Assembly (NCBI RefSeq): GCF_018131015.1
Contig: NZ_JAFCJJ010000005.1
Location: 310,001 to 374,000 of the forward strand
Direction of reading: 5' to 3'
Source of the DNA: Bradyrhizobium diazoefficiens
GTDB taxonomy: Bacteria; Pseudomonadota; Alphaproteobacteria; Rhizobiales; Xanthobacteraceae
DNA length: 64,000 nucleotides
Position numbers and translations under genes: made by a program. A model generated the notes under the pieces. The model saw nothing but the letters and a program-made list of their open reading frames with translations, was not told the DNA's origin and ran no database searches. Shown here piece after piece: positions 51,973-61,127 of this stretch (position 1 is its first letter; each line of letters opens with the position of its first letter).

Positions 51973-53268
51973 CTAGGTTGCAAAGCCTGGTCCTGTCCTG
52001 ACCCTATTCATCCGCGAGCGGATCAGCAGCGTCAGGACGATGCCGACATTGAGAGCGTTCCAGGCCACGCCGTTGGCGAATGCCGCGGCATACGACCCCG
52101 TCGCATCGAAGATGACGCCGGACACCCAGCCGCCGAAGGACATGCCGAACACCGAGGCGAAGATCACGATGCCGACGCGGGTTGCGGCTTCGCCCGCGGG
52201 CATCGCCTCGCGCACGATGATGGCGTAGCTCGGCACGATGCCGCCCTGGAACAGGCCGAACATCGCGGAGATGAGATAGAGCGAGGTGAGGCTGTCGAAG
52301 AACAAGTAGAACACCAGCGCAAAGCCCTGCGCCACCGATCCGATCAGCAGCGTGCGGATGCCGCCGATCTTGTCGGCGAGATAGCCCGAGCCGATCCGGC
52401 TGACGATGCCGCAGCCCATCATCAGCGACAGCATCTCGGCGCCGCGCGCCACGCCAAAGCCGAGATCGCCGCAATAGGCGACGATATGCACCTGTGGCAT
52501 CGCCATCGCCACGCAGCAGGCGATGGAGGCGATCGACAGCAGCACCGTCAGCGTATTGGTGGAGAGATTGAGATCGATCCGCGGCGGCGGCGCATTGGCG
52601 TGATCGCGGACCTTGTCGTCGCCCAGTTGCGCGCGCAGGACCAGCACCAGGACCGCCATCAGGCTCGCGCAGACGAGGCCGATGCCGATATGGGTGTATC
52701 GCCAGCCGACGGTCTGAAAGCCGAAGCTCACGATCGGCGGCCACATCGTGCCGGCGACGTAGTTGCCGCTCGCGACGATGGTCACGGCGAGCCCCCGATA
52801 CCGCTCGAACCAGTGCGAGGCCTCCGCCATCAGCGGCGCGAAGGTCGCCGAAGTCCCGAGGCCGATGAGGAAGTACGCTGCCACGAACTGCCAAAGCTGG
52901 GTGGACAGCCCCGCCAGCACGTTGGCGATGCCGAGAAAGGCGATGCTGATCGCCATCGCCGGGACGATGCCGAACCGGTCGGTGATCTTGCCGGCGATCA
53001 CGCCGCCGAGGCCGAAGCCGAACATCATGAGCGTGAAGGCGAGCGAGACCGCGCCGCGCGTCGCGGCGAATTCGGTCTGCACCACGGGAATCACGACCAC
53101 GACCGCCCACATGCCGACGGCGCCGATGGAACCGATCAAAAGCGCAATGACGAGACGCACCCACGCCTGACGCGAATCAGGGGTGAACGAGGCCGGTCTT
53201 TGTCCTGGGTGATTTGGTGCGTGCACGGGCCGAAAGTCCCTGCTGGCGGACTTTTGGTCAAGCGCCAT
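51973..53268 (-). CDS. MFS transporter
   Basis: A 431-aa major facilitator protein with about 12 transmembrane helices. LVIALLIGSIGAVGMWAVVV is helix 1; FGFGLGGVIAGKITDRFGIV is the loop 2-3 signature and FGMSFGGWVSGVIFDATGSY lies late in the C-terminal half. It resembles the OFA/monocarboxylate group, which moves oxalate, formate or similar anions. The gene is divergent from flhA and is followed 5 bases later by lspA. The substrate is not determined. Confidence 0.83.
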   Translation of the reverse strand: MALDQKSASRDFRPVHAPNHPGQRPASFTPDSRQAWVRLVIALLIGSIGAVGMWAVVVVIPVVQTEFAATRGAVSLAFTLMMFGFGLGGVIAGKITDRFGIVPAMAISIAFLGIANVLAGLSTQLWQFVAAYFLIGLGTSATFAPLMAEASHWFERYRGLAVTIVASGNYVAGTMWPPIVSFGFQTVGWRYTHIGIGLVCASLMAVLVLVLRAQLGDDKVRDHANAPPPRIDLNLSTNTLTVLLSIASIACCVAMAMPQVHIVAYCGDLGFGVARGAEMLSLMMGCGIVSRIGSGYLADKIGGIRTLLIGSVAQGFALVFYLFFDSLTSLYLISAMFGLFQGGIVPSYAIIVREAMPAGEAATRVGIVIFASVFGMSFGGWVSGVIFDATGSYAAAFANGVAWNALNVGIVLTLLIRSRMNRVRTGPGFAT

Positions 53269-53576
53269 GCCGCGATATTAGGCATGCGCCGCGCGCCGCG
53301 GTGGTGCCAACCTGCTGTCATCCGGAGAGCGGCGGGCAAACAACCGGAAAGCTCCCGAAACACCCCGGTCCGCCCCCTTGCCACACCCACCGTTAACCCT
53401 TTGCTAACCATACACCGGGCAAAAATTGCCGGGTGAAGTCGAGTGTCGTCAGCCGGGTAGGACGGGAGACCCCCGTGGACGCCAGTGCGGTGCCTCACTT
53501 TCGAAACGGCGGCCCATCGGCCGCCGCGCAGACGTTTGGGGCGCGCGGGCGGAAATCGCGCGGGGAGACAGCTACC
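53269..53576. other. 308-base divergent region between MFS gene and flhA
   Basis: This gap holds the promoters of the MFS-lspA pair and of flhA. The only feature I can support is a CtrA-like site near 53400. An in-frame extension of flhA upstream to 53433 exists but lacks the family's sequence and is treated as noncoding. Nothing else stands out. Confidence 0.6.
53393..53407. promoter_or_regulatory. CtrA-like binding site upstream of flhA
   Basis: TTAA at 53393-53396, seven bases, then CTAA at 53404-53407: one mismatch from the TTAA-N7-TTAA consensus of the cell-cycle regulator CtrA. It lies about 170 bases before the flhA ATG. In Caulobacter-type bacteria CtrA activates early flagellar genes, so this is a plausible control site. 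Confidence 0.5.
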
Positions 53577-55715
53577 ATGGTCGACGTCACCGCAGGACAG
53601 GGCGTAGGCAGCGCGAAGCCCAGCCTCCCCTCGCTCGCCGAGATCGGCAACATCCTCAAGCGCGGCGACATTGCGCTCGCGCTCGGCGTGCTCACCATCC
53701 TGGTGGTGCTGATCCTGCCGCTGCCGGCGATCGTGCTCGACCTGTTCCTGGCGATCTCGATCACGCTCTCGATCCTGATCCTGATGACCTCCCTGTTCAT
53801 CCAGGCGCCGCTGGAATTCTCCGCCTTTCCGACCATCCTGCTGATCTCGACCATGCTGCGGCTGTCGCTCAACATGGCCTCGACCCGCCTGATCCTGTCG
53901 CATGGGCACGAGGGCACGGATGCCGCCGGTCACGTCATCGAAGCGTTCGGCAGCTTCGTGATGGGCGGCAATTTCGTCATCGGTATCATCGTCTTCGCCA
54001 TCCTGATCATCGTCAACTTCGTCGTCATCACCAAGGGTTCGGGCCGCATCGCGGAAGTCGCCGCCCGCTTCCACCTCGACGCCATGCCCGGCAAGCAGAT
54101 GGCGATCGACGCCGATCTCTCCGCCGGCCTGATCGACGAGAAGGTCGCAAAGGAGCGCCGCAAGGCGCTGGAGGACGAGAGCGGCTTCTTCGGCGCCATG
54201 GACGGTGCCTCCAAATTCGTCCGCGGCGATGCCATCGCGGGCCTTTTGATCGTCTTCATCAACATCGTCGGCGGCATCATCATCGGCGTCGCGCAGCAGG
54301 GCCTGTCCTTTGCCGATGCGGGCCGCAGCTACACGCTGCTGACGGTCGGTGACGGCCTCGTCACCCAGGTGCCGGCGCTGATCGTCTCGACCGCGGCCGG
54401 CCTGCTGGTCTCGAAGGCCGGCGTCTCCGGCGCCGCCGACAAGGCGCTGATGAAGCAGTTTTCCGGCTACCCGCAGGCGCTCGCAATGTCCTCGGCGGTG
54501 ATGCTGGTGCTGGCGGCGCTGCCGGGCATTCCGACCATCCCCTTCCTCGCGCTCGGCGCCGGCGCCGGCGCGCTGGCCTGGACCGCGCGCAACCACAAGC
54601 GCATCAGCGTCAAGGCCGAGGAAGCGGCCAAGGCCGCGCCCGCGGCAGGCCAGCCCGGTGCGCCGGGCGCAGCCGCGGAAGAGCCGATCTCGGCGGCGCT
54701 GAAGATCGACGATCTCAAGATCGAGCTCGGCTATGCGCTGCTGCCGCTGGTCAACGGTCCCGACGGCACCGACCGCCTCACCGAGCAGATCAAGGCGCTG
54801 CGCCGCTCGCTCGCGATCGAGATGGGATTCGTGATGCCGGCGGTGCGCATCCTCGACAACGTCCAGCTCGAGGCCAACACCTACATCATCAAGATCAAGG
54901 AGGTCGACGCCGGCACCGGCAAGATCTGGCCGAGCCAGTTCATGGTCATGGACCCCGGCGGCAGCCAGGTGCAGGTACCCGGCATCCACACCACCGAGCC
55001 GACCTTCGGCCTGCCCGCGACCTGGGTGGACGCCAGCCTCAAGGAAGAGGCCTCGCTCAAGGGCTACACCGTGGTCGACGCTGCGACCGTGCTGTCGACC
55101 CACCTGACCGAGCTGCTCAAGGCCAACATGTCGGACCTGCTCTCCTATGGCGAGGTCCAGAAGCTGCTCAAGGAGCTGCCGAAGGAGCAGAGCGAGCTGG
55201 TCAAGGACATCGTGCCGGCGCAGGTCACCGTCTCCGGCATCCAGCGCGTGCTGCAACTGCTGCTCGCCGAGCGCATCTCGATCCGCGACCTCTCCACCAT
55301 CCTCGAGGGCATCGCCGACGCCCTCGCCTTCTCGCGCAATCCCGCGACCATGGTCGAACATGTCCGCGCCCGCCTCGCCCGCCAGATCTGCGCGCAGAAC
55401 ACCTCCTACAACGGCTATCTGCCGCTGATCGCGCTGTCGGCGAGCTGGGAACAAGCCTTTGCCGAATCCATTATCGGCCAGGGCGAAGAGCGCAGCCTTG
55501 CGATGCAGCCGTCGAAACTGTCGGAGTTCATGACCTCCGTGCGCGAGGCCTTCGAGCGCGCCGCCCGCGAAGGCGAGGCGCCGGTACTGGTCACTTCTGC
55601 GGCAATTCGTCCCTTCGTCCGCTCTCTCGTCGAACGTTTCCGCGCTCAGACCACGGTGCTGTCGCAGGCCGAAATCCACCCGCGGGCGCGGCTGAAAACG
55701 GTGGGAAGCATCTGA
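53577..55715 (+). CDS. flhA: Flagellar export apparatus protein FlhA
   Basis: A 712-aa integral membrane protein of the flagellar type III export gate. The N-terminal half has about eight helices; IVLDLFLAISITLSILILMT and FPTILLISTMLRLSLNMAST are family signatures, and KQMAIDADLSAGLIDEKVAK is the conserved FHIPEP-region loop. The C-terminal cytoplasmic domain, after about residue 330, forms the ring that receives chaperone-substrate pairs. The ATG at 53577 follows GGGGAGA. It forms the gate with FlhB, FliP, FliQ and FliR, none of which is in the window. Confidence 0.95.
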   Translation: MVDVTAGQGVGSAKPSLPSLAEIGNILKRGDIALALGVLTILVVLILPLPAIVLDLFLAISITLSILILMTSLFIQAPLEFSAFPTILLISTMLRLSLNMASTRLILSHGHEGTDAAGHVIEAFGSFVMGGNFVIGIIVFAILIIVNFVVITKGSGRIAEVAARFHLDAMPGKQMAIDADLSAGLIDEKVAKERRKALEDESGFFGAMDGASKFVRGDAIAGLLIVFINIVGGIIIGVAQQGLSFADAGRSYTLLTVGDGLVTQVPALIVSTAAGLLVSKAGVSGAADKALMKQFSGYPQALAMSSAVMLVLAALPGIPTIPFLALGAGAGALAWTARNHKRISVKAEEAAKAAPAAGQPGAPGAAAEEPISAALKIDDLKIELGYALLPLVNGPDGTDRLTEQIKALRRSLAIEMGFVMPAVRILDNVQLEANTYIIKIKEVDAGTGKIWPSQFMVMDPGGSQVQVPGIHTTEPTFGLPATWVDASLKEEASLKGYTVVDAATVLSTHLTELLKANMSDLLSYGEVQKLLKELPKEQSELVKDIVPAQVTVSGIQRVLQLLLAERISIRDLSTILEGIADALAFSRNPATMVEHVRARLARQICAQNTSYNGYLPLIALSASWEQAFAESIIGQGEERSLAMQPSKLSEFMTSVREAFERAAREGEAPVLVTSAAIRPFVRSLVERFRAQTTVLSQAEIHPRARLKTVGSI

Positions 55716-56009
55716 TTTGCCTTAAGAAGCCGTGTGTTTTTTGGCCACATGCAAATGGTTTTTGAGTTTTTGGCGCCATGCTGGGCAATGGCCTATATGC
55801 CGCCTAGCGTGCATATTACCGCTTTGAAATAGTTATATTATTGAACGATCTCGGGACGATTTTGATCGCGCGCGTTCACGTCGTTTCACGCTCTTGTGAT
55901 CGCCTCTTGGGAACGAATCCCCCCAATACTAGGTTGTTGGGCACCGGAAGCATGAACCTGCCTCACCAGGCAGGCGACTACTCCGGTGAGATGGCGGCAG
56001 GAGGCTTCC

Positions 56010-56210
56010 ATGAACCACTCGATCTACAGCGCGGATCGCTCGACCCACCTGAAGGTGGTGGCCGTGGCGCTCGTCGCCGGGATCGCGTTGGCTGGCTTCG
56101 GCCTCACTGCGCGGTCGGGCTCGGATGATGGCCTGACCCAGACTGCCCGCGTCATCAAGGCCGGCAAGCCGGTCGTGATCACCAGTACGAACGCGTCCCT
56201 CGTTCGCTAA
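56010..56210 (+). CDS. Small membrane or exported protein downstream of flhA
   Basis: A 66-aa protein with GGAGG 6 bases before the ATG. It starts MNHSIYSADRSTHLKVVAVA, has one hydrophobic segment (LKVVAVALVAGIALAGFGLT, about residues 14-33), and ends with a polar tail containing TARVIKAGKPVVITSTNAS. It could be a single-pass membrane protein or an exported peptide. No family is recognised. The 294-base gap before it is AT-rich and may carry an own promoter, so it need not be part of the flhA transcript. Confidence 0.65.
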   Translation: MNHSIYSADRSTHLKVVAVALVAGIALAGFGLTARSGSDDGLTQTARVIKAGKPVVITSTNASLVR

Positions 56211-56307
56211 GGAGATTTGAGGAGTTTTGTGAATTCACGCGGCTCTTTACCAGCCCCCCAAAGTCGCCACGTGGATATGTAGACGACCCCAACCCCAAGT
56301 CGACTAC

Positions 56308-56338
56308 AGAAAGCGCCCGCCCCCCACGGGCGCTTTCT
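56308..56338. terminator. 12-bp perfect hairpin, likely bidirectional terminator
   Basis: AGAAAGCGCCCG at 56308-56319 pairs perfectly with CGGGCGCTTTCT at 56327-56338 around a 7-base loop. It lies between the convergent 66-aa gene and the NDH-2-like gene, where a shared terminator is expected. T-runs on either side are short. Confidence 0.7.
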
Positions 56339-56383
56339 CATGTCTGGGGCAACTCCTCATCACCAACCTGCACCCGTCGAATT

Positions 56384-57601
56384 CTACCGCGCCCCATAGG
56401 TCGGCGGCGGCGCCTGCACCGTGGGCGCGGCGGCGGCGAAGAGATCGGCCTTGCGGCCGCTGAGCGGCGGGTAAATGCGCTTGCGGTTGATGATCTGCTT
56501 GGTCGCCTTTGCAACAGCGCCGGCGGCGCGAACCTCGCGGTCCCAGCCTTCGGTGTAGAGCGCGCCCCAATCGCCGAGATCGAGCACGGTCACGTACCAG
56601 TCGATACGCAGCGGCAGGAGCGGCAGGCCGGCGAGATCGGCCACCACATTGTGGCCGGCGAAGCGGCCCATGGGCCGCGCGAACTGGCAGGACATCACGG
56701 TCGGATGCAGTCCGTCGACCACGCTCGAGGCGACGTCGCCGGCGGCGAACAGGCCGGGCAGATCGGCAACCCGCATGAAGGGATCGACCAGCAGGCGTCC
56801 GAGCCGATCCCGCGCGCCGGGCAGGCGCGCGGCAAGAGGGCTTGCGCGCATGCCGGCGCACCAGATCACCGTCCGGGTCGGGACAAACTCGCCCGAGCTC
56901 AGCCGCATCCCGCCCGCCTCGACGGAGGCGACGCGCACGCCGAGCCGCGTCTCGATCTCCAGCGCGGACAACGCCGTCTCGATCGAGGGACGCGCATGCG
57001 TGCCGATGGTGGCGCCGACCGCAGGATTGGGATCGACCAGGATGATGCGCCGGCTGCCATTGAGGCCGGCGTGCGACAGCCTGTCGGGCATTTCGGCCGC
57101 GACCTCGATACCGGTGAATCCCGCCCCGACCACGACGACCGTCGTCCGGCCGGGCGACGGCGCGCTGCGCCCGAGCGCGGCGAGATGCTGCTCGAGACGG
57201 AGCGCCGCGGTGTAGGTATCGACATCGAAGGCGTGATCGGAGAGACCGGGAATGTCGGGCCGCCTCACCTCGCTGCCGAGGGCGAGCACCAGCCGGTCAT
57301 AGGCCAGCGTCTCCTCGCCGCTGCTCGTGACCAGCGCAATCTCGCGCCGCGCCGGATCGATCGCCTCGACCTCGCCGATCGCGTGGCTGACGCCGATCGG
57401 ATCGAGCAGTTGCGGAAGCGGAATCGCGACCTCGCTGAGATCGACCTCGTAATTGCGCACGCGGATGTTGTGATAGGGATTGCGGTCGACGAGACGGATC
57501 TCGATGTCACCGCTAGCGCCGATCTCATCGCGCTTGCGCGCAGCGCCGATGGCCGCCCACAGGCCCGCGAACCCGCCACCGAGCACAACGATACGAGCCA
57601 T
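56384..57601 (-). CDS. NDH-2-like NAD(P)H/FAD-dependent oxidoreductase
   Basis: A 405-aa flavoprotein of the type II NADH dehydrogenase fold. MARIVVLGGGFAGLWAAIGA binds FAD, TTVVVVGAGFTGIEVAAEM binds NAD(P)H, and LPGLFAAGDVASSVVDGLHP is the second FAD motif. The C-terminus differs from classical Ndh and has no clear membrane anchor. It would oxidise NAD(P)H and reduce a quinone or other acceptor. The formylglycine-enzyme-like gene ends 12 bases upstream on the same strand, so they may be one operon. Confidence 0.85.
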   Translation of the reverse strand: MARIVVLGGGFAGLWAAIGAARKRDEIGASGDIEIRLVDRNPYHNIRVRNYEVDLSEVAIPLPQLLDPIGVSHAIGEVEAIDPARREIALVTSSGEETLAYDRLVLALGSEVRRPDIPGLSDHAFDVDTYTAALRLEQHLAALGRSAPSPGRTTVVVVGAGFTGIEVAAEMPDRLSHAGLNGSRRIILVDPNPAVGATIGTHARPSIETALSALEIETRLGVRVASVEAGGMRLSSGEFVPTRTVIWCAGMRASPLAARLPGARDRLGRLLVDPFMRVADLPGLFAAGDVASSVVDGLHPTVMSCQFARPMGRFAGHNVVADLAGLPLLPLRIDWYVTVLDLGDWGALYTEGWDREVRAAGAVAKATKQIINRKRIYPPLSGRKADLFAAAAPTVQAPPPTYGAR

Positions 57602-57613
57602 GTCGTCCGTCCG

Positions 57614-58540
57614 CTATTGCCCCAAATTGCGCGCCACGCGCAGGCTCATATAGCTCATGCGGTTGGGCGCGCCAAACCAGATTCGCGCGGCCGAACGGCG
57701 GGTCTGCAGCGCGCGGTTCGCAGCGCCGCCGCGCAACACGTGTCCCCGGCAATCGGGCTCGGTCCACGCGGAGCCATCCGCCGGCGCGCCCTCGTAATTG
57801 TCGTGCCAGCAGTCCTCGACCCAGTCGTAGACGCGGCCATGGACCTCGTAGAGGCCGAAGGGATTGGCGCCGTGCGGCGTGGATACAAGCGTCATGCTCG
57901 TCGAGATTCCGATGTCCGCGATCAGGTTTGCCGCCGCGGCATCAGCCAGGCGCGGATCGGCCATGTCGCCCCACCAGAACGCGGTCGTGGTGCCGGCGCG
58001 CGCGACATATTCGCGCTCGGCCTCGCTGAGCAGCCGATACGACCGGCCGGTCGCATGCGACAGCCATTGCACATACTCCCTGGCTTCCTCCCAGAGGATG
58101 CCGGTCACGGGATCACGCGCGTCGGCGACGGGCCCGGCCTGATGGCTGCAGCCTCCCGCTCTCACGCAGGCCGCCCACTCGCCGTTCGTCACCGGCGAGC
58201 GCCCGACGCCGAAGCGCCGCACGGTTACATGGTGCTGCGGTCGCTCGTCGTCCGTGCTGCCGGCCTCGTCGGCGCGCGCACCCATCGTGAATGCACCGTC
58301 GGACACGACGATCATCTCCGGACAGTGCACGCACTCCCGAAAGCGATCGAAGGGGCGAAGTGCCGCCTCCTCGCGCAGCGAGAGTGGATTGGAGGCTCTG
58401 AGGTCGAGCGCGTACGGATTGTTGTCCGTCAGCGCGAGATTGGCTGGAGATGCCTGCTGCAAGGTCTGCCCGCCGGCCAGCGATGGCGACAGGATGAGCA
58501 ATGCGAGCAAGGCAAGCGGCCCGTGAAAAAGCTTGCCCAT
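57614..58540 (-). CDS. Secreted formylglycine-generating-enzyme-family protein
   Basis: A 308-aa protein starting at 58540 with signal peptide MGKLFHGPLALLALLILSPS. The FGE-sulfatase (SUMF1) fold is clear: VVSDGAFTMGARADEAGSTD, RPQHHVTVRRFGVGRSPVTN, REYVQWLSHATGRSYRLLSE and VHGRVYDWVEDCWHDN, then RGHVLRGGAANRALQTRRSA. True sulfatase-activating enzymes use a copper-binding Cys pair in the C-terminal part; I see no such pair here, so another role is likely. The 277 bases on its 5' side show nothing else recognisable. No sulfatase gene is nearby. Confidence 0.83.
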   Translation of the reverse strand: MGKLFHGPLALLALLILSPSLAGGQTLQQASPANLALTDNNPYALDLRASNPLSLREEAALRPFDRFRECVHCPEMIVVSDGAFTMGARADEAGSTDDERPQHHVTVRRFGVGRSPVTNGEWAACVRAGGCSHQAGPVADARDPVTGILWEEAREYVQWLSHATGRSYRLLSEAEREYVARAGTTTAFWWGDMADPRLADAAAANLIADIGISTSMTLVSTPHGANPFGLYEVHGRVYDWVEDCWHDNYEGAPADGSAWTEPDCRGHVLRGGAANRALQTRRSAARIWFGAPNRMSYMSLRVARNLGQ

Positions 58541-58817
58541 AATATGACTCCCGGTCACGGCGCTGTGACTGACAATGATTTGGTCAAAAAGGTCTTCGTC
58601 AAAAAATATGCGGACGTTCGCCGGCAATTTGATGGCGAACGGCACCGCGGCCGTTCAATACGGCGGTGCTACACCGCAAATGTTTCCGGACGTCTTCTCC
58701 GACGCGACAAAACGGCTTCGTCGCGGCCGTTTTGCACACGATCCCGTGCGCAACTCCGCCGCAATTTCACGCCCGGCGTGCGCCCGCGATCTTTCCAACG
58801 CGCGATTGCAGGTGGAG

Positions 58818-59780
58818 TTACTGCGCCGCGCGCAGTTCCGAGGGCGTGGCGCCGAAGCGCTTGCGGAAGGCGCGATTGAAGTAGGACAGGTCGGAAAAAC
58901 CGGACGTATGCGCGATGTCGCTGATCTTGCGCGCCATGGCGCGGGGGTCGCCGAGCAACTTGCGCGCAAGCAGCAGGCGCTGCTCCAGCACGAATTCGGT
59001 GAAGGTGGTGCCGGCCTGCTCGAACAGGCGCTGCGCCTGGCGCGGGCTGAGCTTCGAGCGGATCGCGACCTCGGACAGGCAGAGATCGTTGCGGCCGAGC
59101 CCGGCCATGACATCGGCGCGCATCAGATCGAGACGGGCCGCCGCATGTCCCCGTCCGCGCGCAAGGCTGGCATGCTCCGCGTCCGTGCCGAGCAGGAGGC
59201 CGACGAGATCGACCATGTGCTGCGCGGTGAGGCGCTGGCCCACGGCGTCGAGATGCGGCGCCTGGTTGGCGGCGAGCGCGTGATAGCGGACGATGGTGTC
59301 GGCGACCGCGCCGTCACAGAGCACCTGCGACAGCTTGTCCTCGGCACGCGGATTGATGTCGAGCAGCGCGCGGCGCGGCATGCGGATGGTGGTGAAACGA
59401 TCCTCGTCGGTGTGGCCGACGGTGCCGGTGATGGCCATGTCGACAAGCACCATCTGCGCAGGCGCGAGATCCACGCCATGACCGTTCTGCCCGACGCGGA
59501 CCTGTCCGGCATGGGCTGCGATCAGGACAAGATCGTCATTGCCGTCGGCAAGCCTGCTCTGCGTGCGCGAATATTGCGCGGAGGGGCCTTCGGGAATGCC
59601 GAGCGCGATATTGTCGACGACGCTGATCTGAAGCCTGCAATCGATGCTGTCGCCGCGGCTCGGCCCGATATCGAGGCCGCAGGGCCCGCAAGCCCGCTCG
59701 CGCCAATGTTCGAAGGCCGGACCATGCGGCAGGCCCGCATATTGATGAATGAAGATGCCCGGCGCTTTGGCTGGTTCCAT
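58818..59780 (-). CDS. AraC family transcriptional regulator
   Basis: A 320-aa regulator. The C-terminal AraC domain, about residues 220-320, has two helix-turn-helices: LCLSEVAIRSKLSPRQAQRL and MARKISDIAHTSGFSDLSYF, then NRAFRKRFGATPSELRAAQ. The N-terminal part (about 1-200) resembles the AraC-binding-like domain and would sense a small ligand. The ATG at 59780 follows a GGAGG-containing tract some 20 bases upstream; 59816 is an alternative. No obvious target is adjacent; the anti-sigma gene upstream is on the same strand with a 170-base gap. Confidence 0.87.
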   Translation of the reverse strand: MEPAKAPGIFIHQYAGLPHGPAFEHWRERACGPCGLDIGPSRGDSIDCRLQISVVDNIALGIPEGPSAQYSRTQSRLADGNDDLVLIAAHAGQVRVGQNGHGVDLAPAQMVLVDMAITGTVGHTDEDRFTTIRMPRRALLDINPRAEDKLSQVLCDGAVADTIVRYHALAANQAPHLDAVGQRLTAQHMVDLVGLLLGTDAEHASLARGRGHAAARLDLMRADVMAGLGRNDLCLSEVAIRSKLSPRQAQRLFEQAGTTFTEFVLEQRLLLARKLLGDPRAMARKISDIAHTSGFSDLSYFNRAFRKRFGATPSELRAAQ

Positions 59781-59950
59781 CTGATTTTCTCGCCTCCCTC
59801 CGGGGCCGCAAGGCACGGCGCCGACTTGATTCCGGGCATTTGACGCCGCGGGTTGCGGGGAGGTTCAAATCAGGGACGGATTTGGCCGGCCTCGTCGCCC
59901 TGCGACGACGACACGGACCACGGCGACATCGGCGGACGGCGGCGACGGGG

Positions 59951-61105
59951 CTACTTCTTCGCGGGAGGCTGCTGCGGCTGCGCGGGCGGCACGGTCTCGA
60001 TCAGCTTGCCCGAAAACACCGGGGCCGAGGTCGGCCGGCCGTTGGGCGAGCCGCCCGGCTGCTCGACGGTGACGGCATAGGTCGCGGCGTTGACGAGGTC
60101 GGCATCATAGCCGGCGAGCACGGGACGCGCGGTGAAGTCACCGGTGCCAATCACACCGAGCGAGCGCGGGGCCGGCAGCTTGTCGGAGATCAGCCACAGC
60201 TCGAAGCTCTTGCCGGGCTCAGGCGTCGCGCCGACCTTGCGGACGGTGAAATTCCGCGTCGCGCCGTCGATGGTGAGGATGAAGGCCGGGCCGTTGCCCT
60301 GGCCCTGCAGCAGCGCGACATATTGCGAGGACGCAGACAGCGGCGCGGCCGGCGTCTTCACCTCGACCGTCTGGATCCGGGGCGCGGGACGCAACGCGCC
60401 GGGGAGCGTATCCGGGAGGAAGATCTGGAGCGACAGCGTGACGAGCAGCGCCGCCGCGAGCGCGCCGACGGCAGAGGCGATGTTGCGCCAGCGCTTTACG
60501 CGTCCCTCGAGCCGAACGACGTTGCTGCCGTCGGCGGCCGGGATCTGCGACACCGGTACGATGCGCGGATCGGGCGCATGGGTCTGCGGCACGAATTGCG
60601 GCGTGAAATCCGCGCCGGGCTGGGACCGCGGCGGCTCCGGAGGCTGCGCGTCCGAAGATGCAGGCTCAGGCGCTGAAGGCGCCGGCACCGGCGGCGTGTC
60701 CGGGGGCGTTGGCGGCTGCTGTTGGAGCGGTGGCGTTTGGGGCGCGTCCTGAGACGAGACTTCAGACGAGACTTCAGACGAGACTTCAGACGAGGCTTGG
60801 GACAGGGCTTCAGACGAGGCTTGGGATGAGGCTTGCGACGAGACTTGGGACGAGACTTGCAGCGAGGCTTGCGACAAGACCGACCGCGCGATCTCGGACC
60901 TGATGTTCTCCCATACGATCGGCCGCGGCTCGACCGATCCGACCATCTGGTTGAGCACGCCGAGCCGGTAGGCCCAGGCCTGCACGACGTCCGCGAACGC
61001 GGGGTCCACCGCCATCATGGTCTCGACCTGCGCGCGCTCGTCGGCGTCGAGCGTACCGAGCGCATATTCCGCGGCGAGCGCGATATGGTCCTCCGTATAG
61101 GCCAT
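59951..61105 (-). CDS. RskA-like anti-sigma factor
   Basis: A 384-aa anti-sigma factor. The N-terminal sigma-binding domain reads AYTEDHIALAAEYALGTLDA, DERAQVETMMAVDPAFAD. A low-complexity Ser/Gln/Val tract (about residues 75-118) encoded by a 12-bp tandem repeat and a Pro-rich stretch follow; then one transmembrane helix (NIASAVGALAAALLVTLSLQ) and a periplasmic domain containing the family's FELWLISDKLPAPRSLGVIG. The gene follows the ECF sigma gene with 22 bases between. It would hold the sigma factor at the membrane until a signal releases it. Confidence 0.88.
   Translation of the reverse strand: MAYTEDHIALAAEYALGTLDADERAQVETMMAVDPAFADVVQAWAYRLGVLNQMVGSVEPRPIVWENIRSEIARSVLSQASLQVSSQVSSQASSQASSEALSQASSEVSSEVSSEVSSQDAPQTPPLQQQPPTPPDTPPVPAPSAPEPASSDAQPPEPPRSQPGADFTPQFVPQTHAPDPRIVPVSQIPAADGSNVVRLEGRVKRWRNIASAVGALAAALLVTLSLQIFLPDTLPGALRPAPRIQTVEVKTPAAPLSASSQYVALLQGQGNGPAFILTIDGATRNFTVRKVGATPEPGKSFELWLISDKLPAPRSLGVIGTGDFTARPVLAGYDADLVNAATYAVTVEQPGGSPNGRPTSAPVFSGKLIETVPPAQPQQPPAKK
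60751..60880. repeat. 12-bp tandem repeat inside the anti-sigma gene
   Basis: About eleven degenerate copies of a 12-base unit close to GACGAGACTTCA run through this stretch. On the coding (minus) strand they give repeated four-residue units such as SSEV, SSQA and SSQV. The period keeps the frame, so copy number could change without breaking the gene. Confidence 0.85.
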
Positions 61106-61127
61106 CACTTGCGGTCCAAAACCACCC

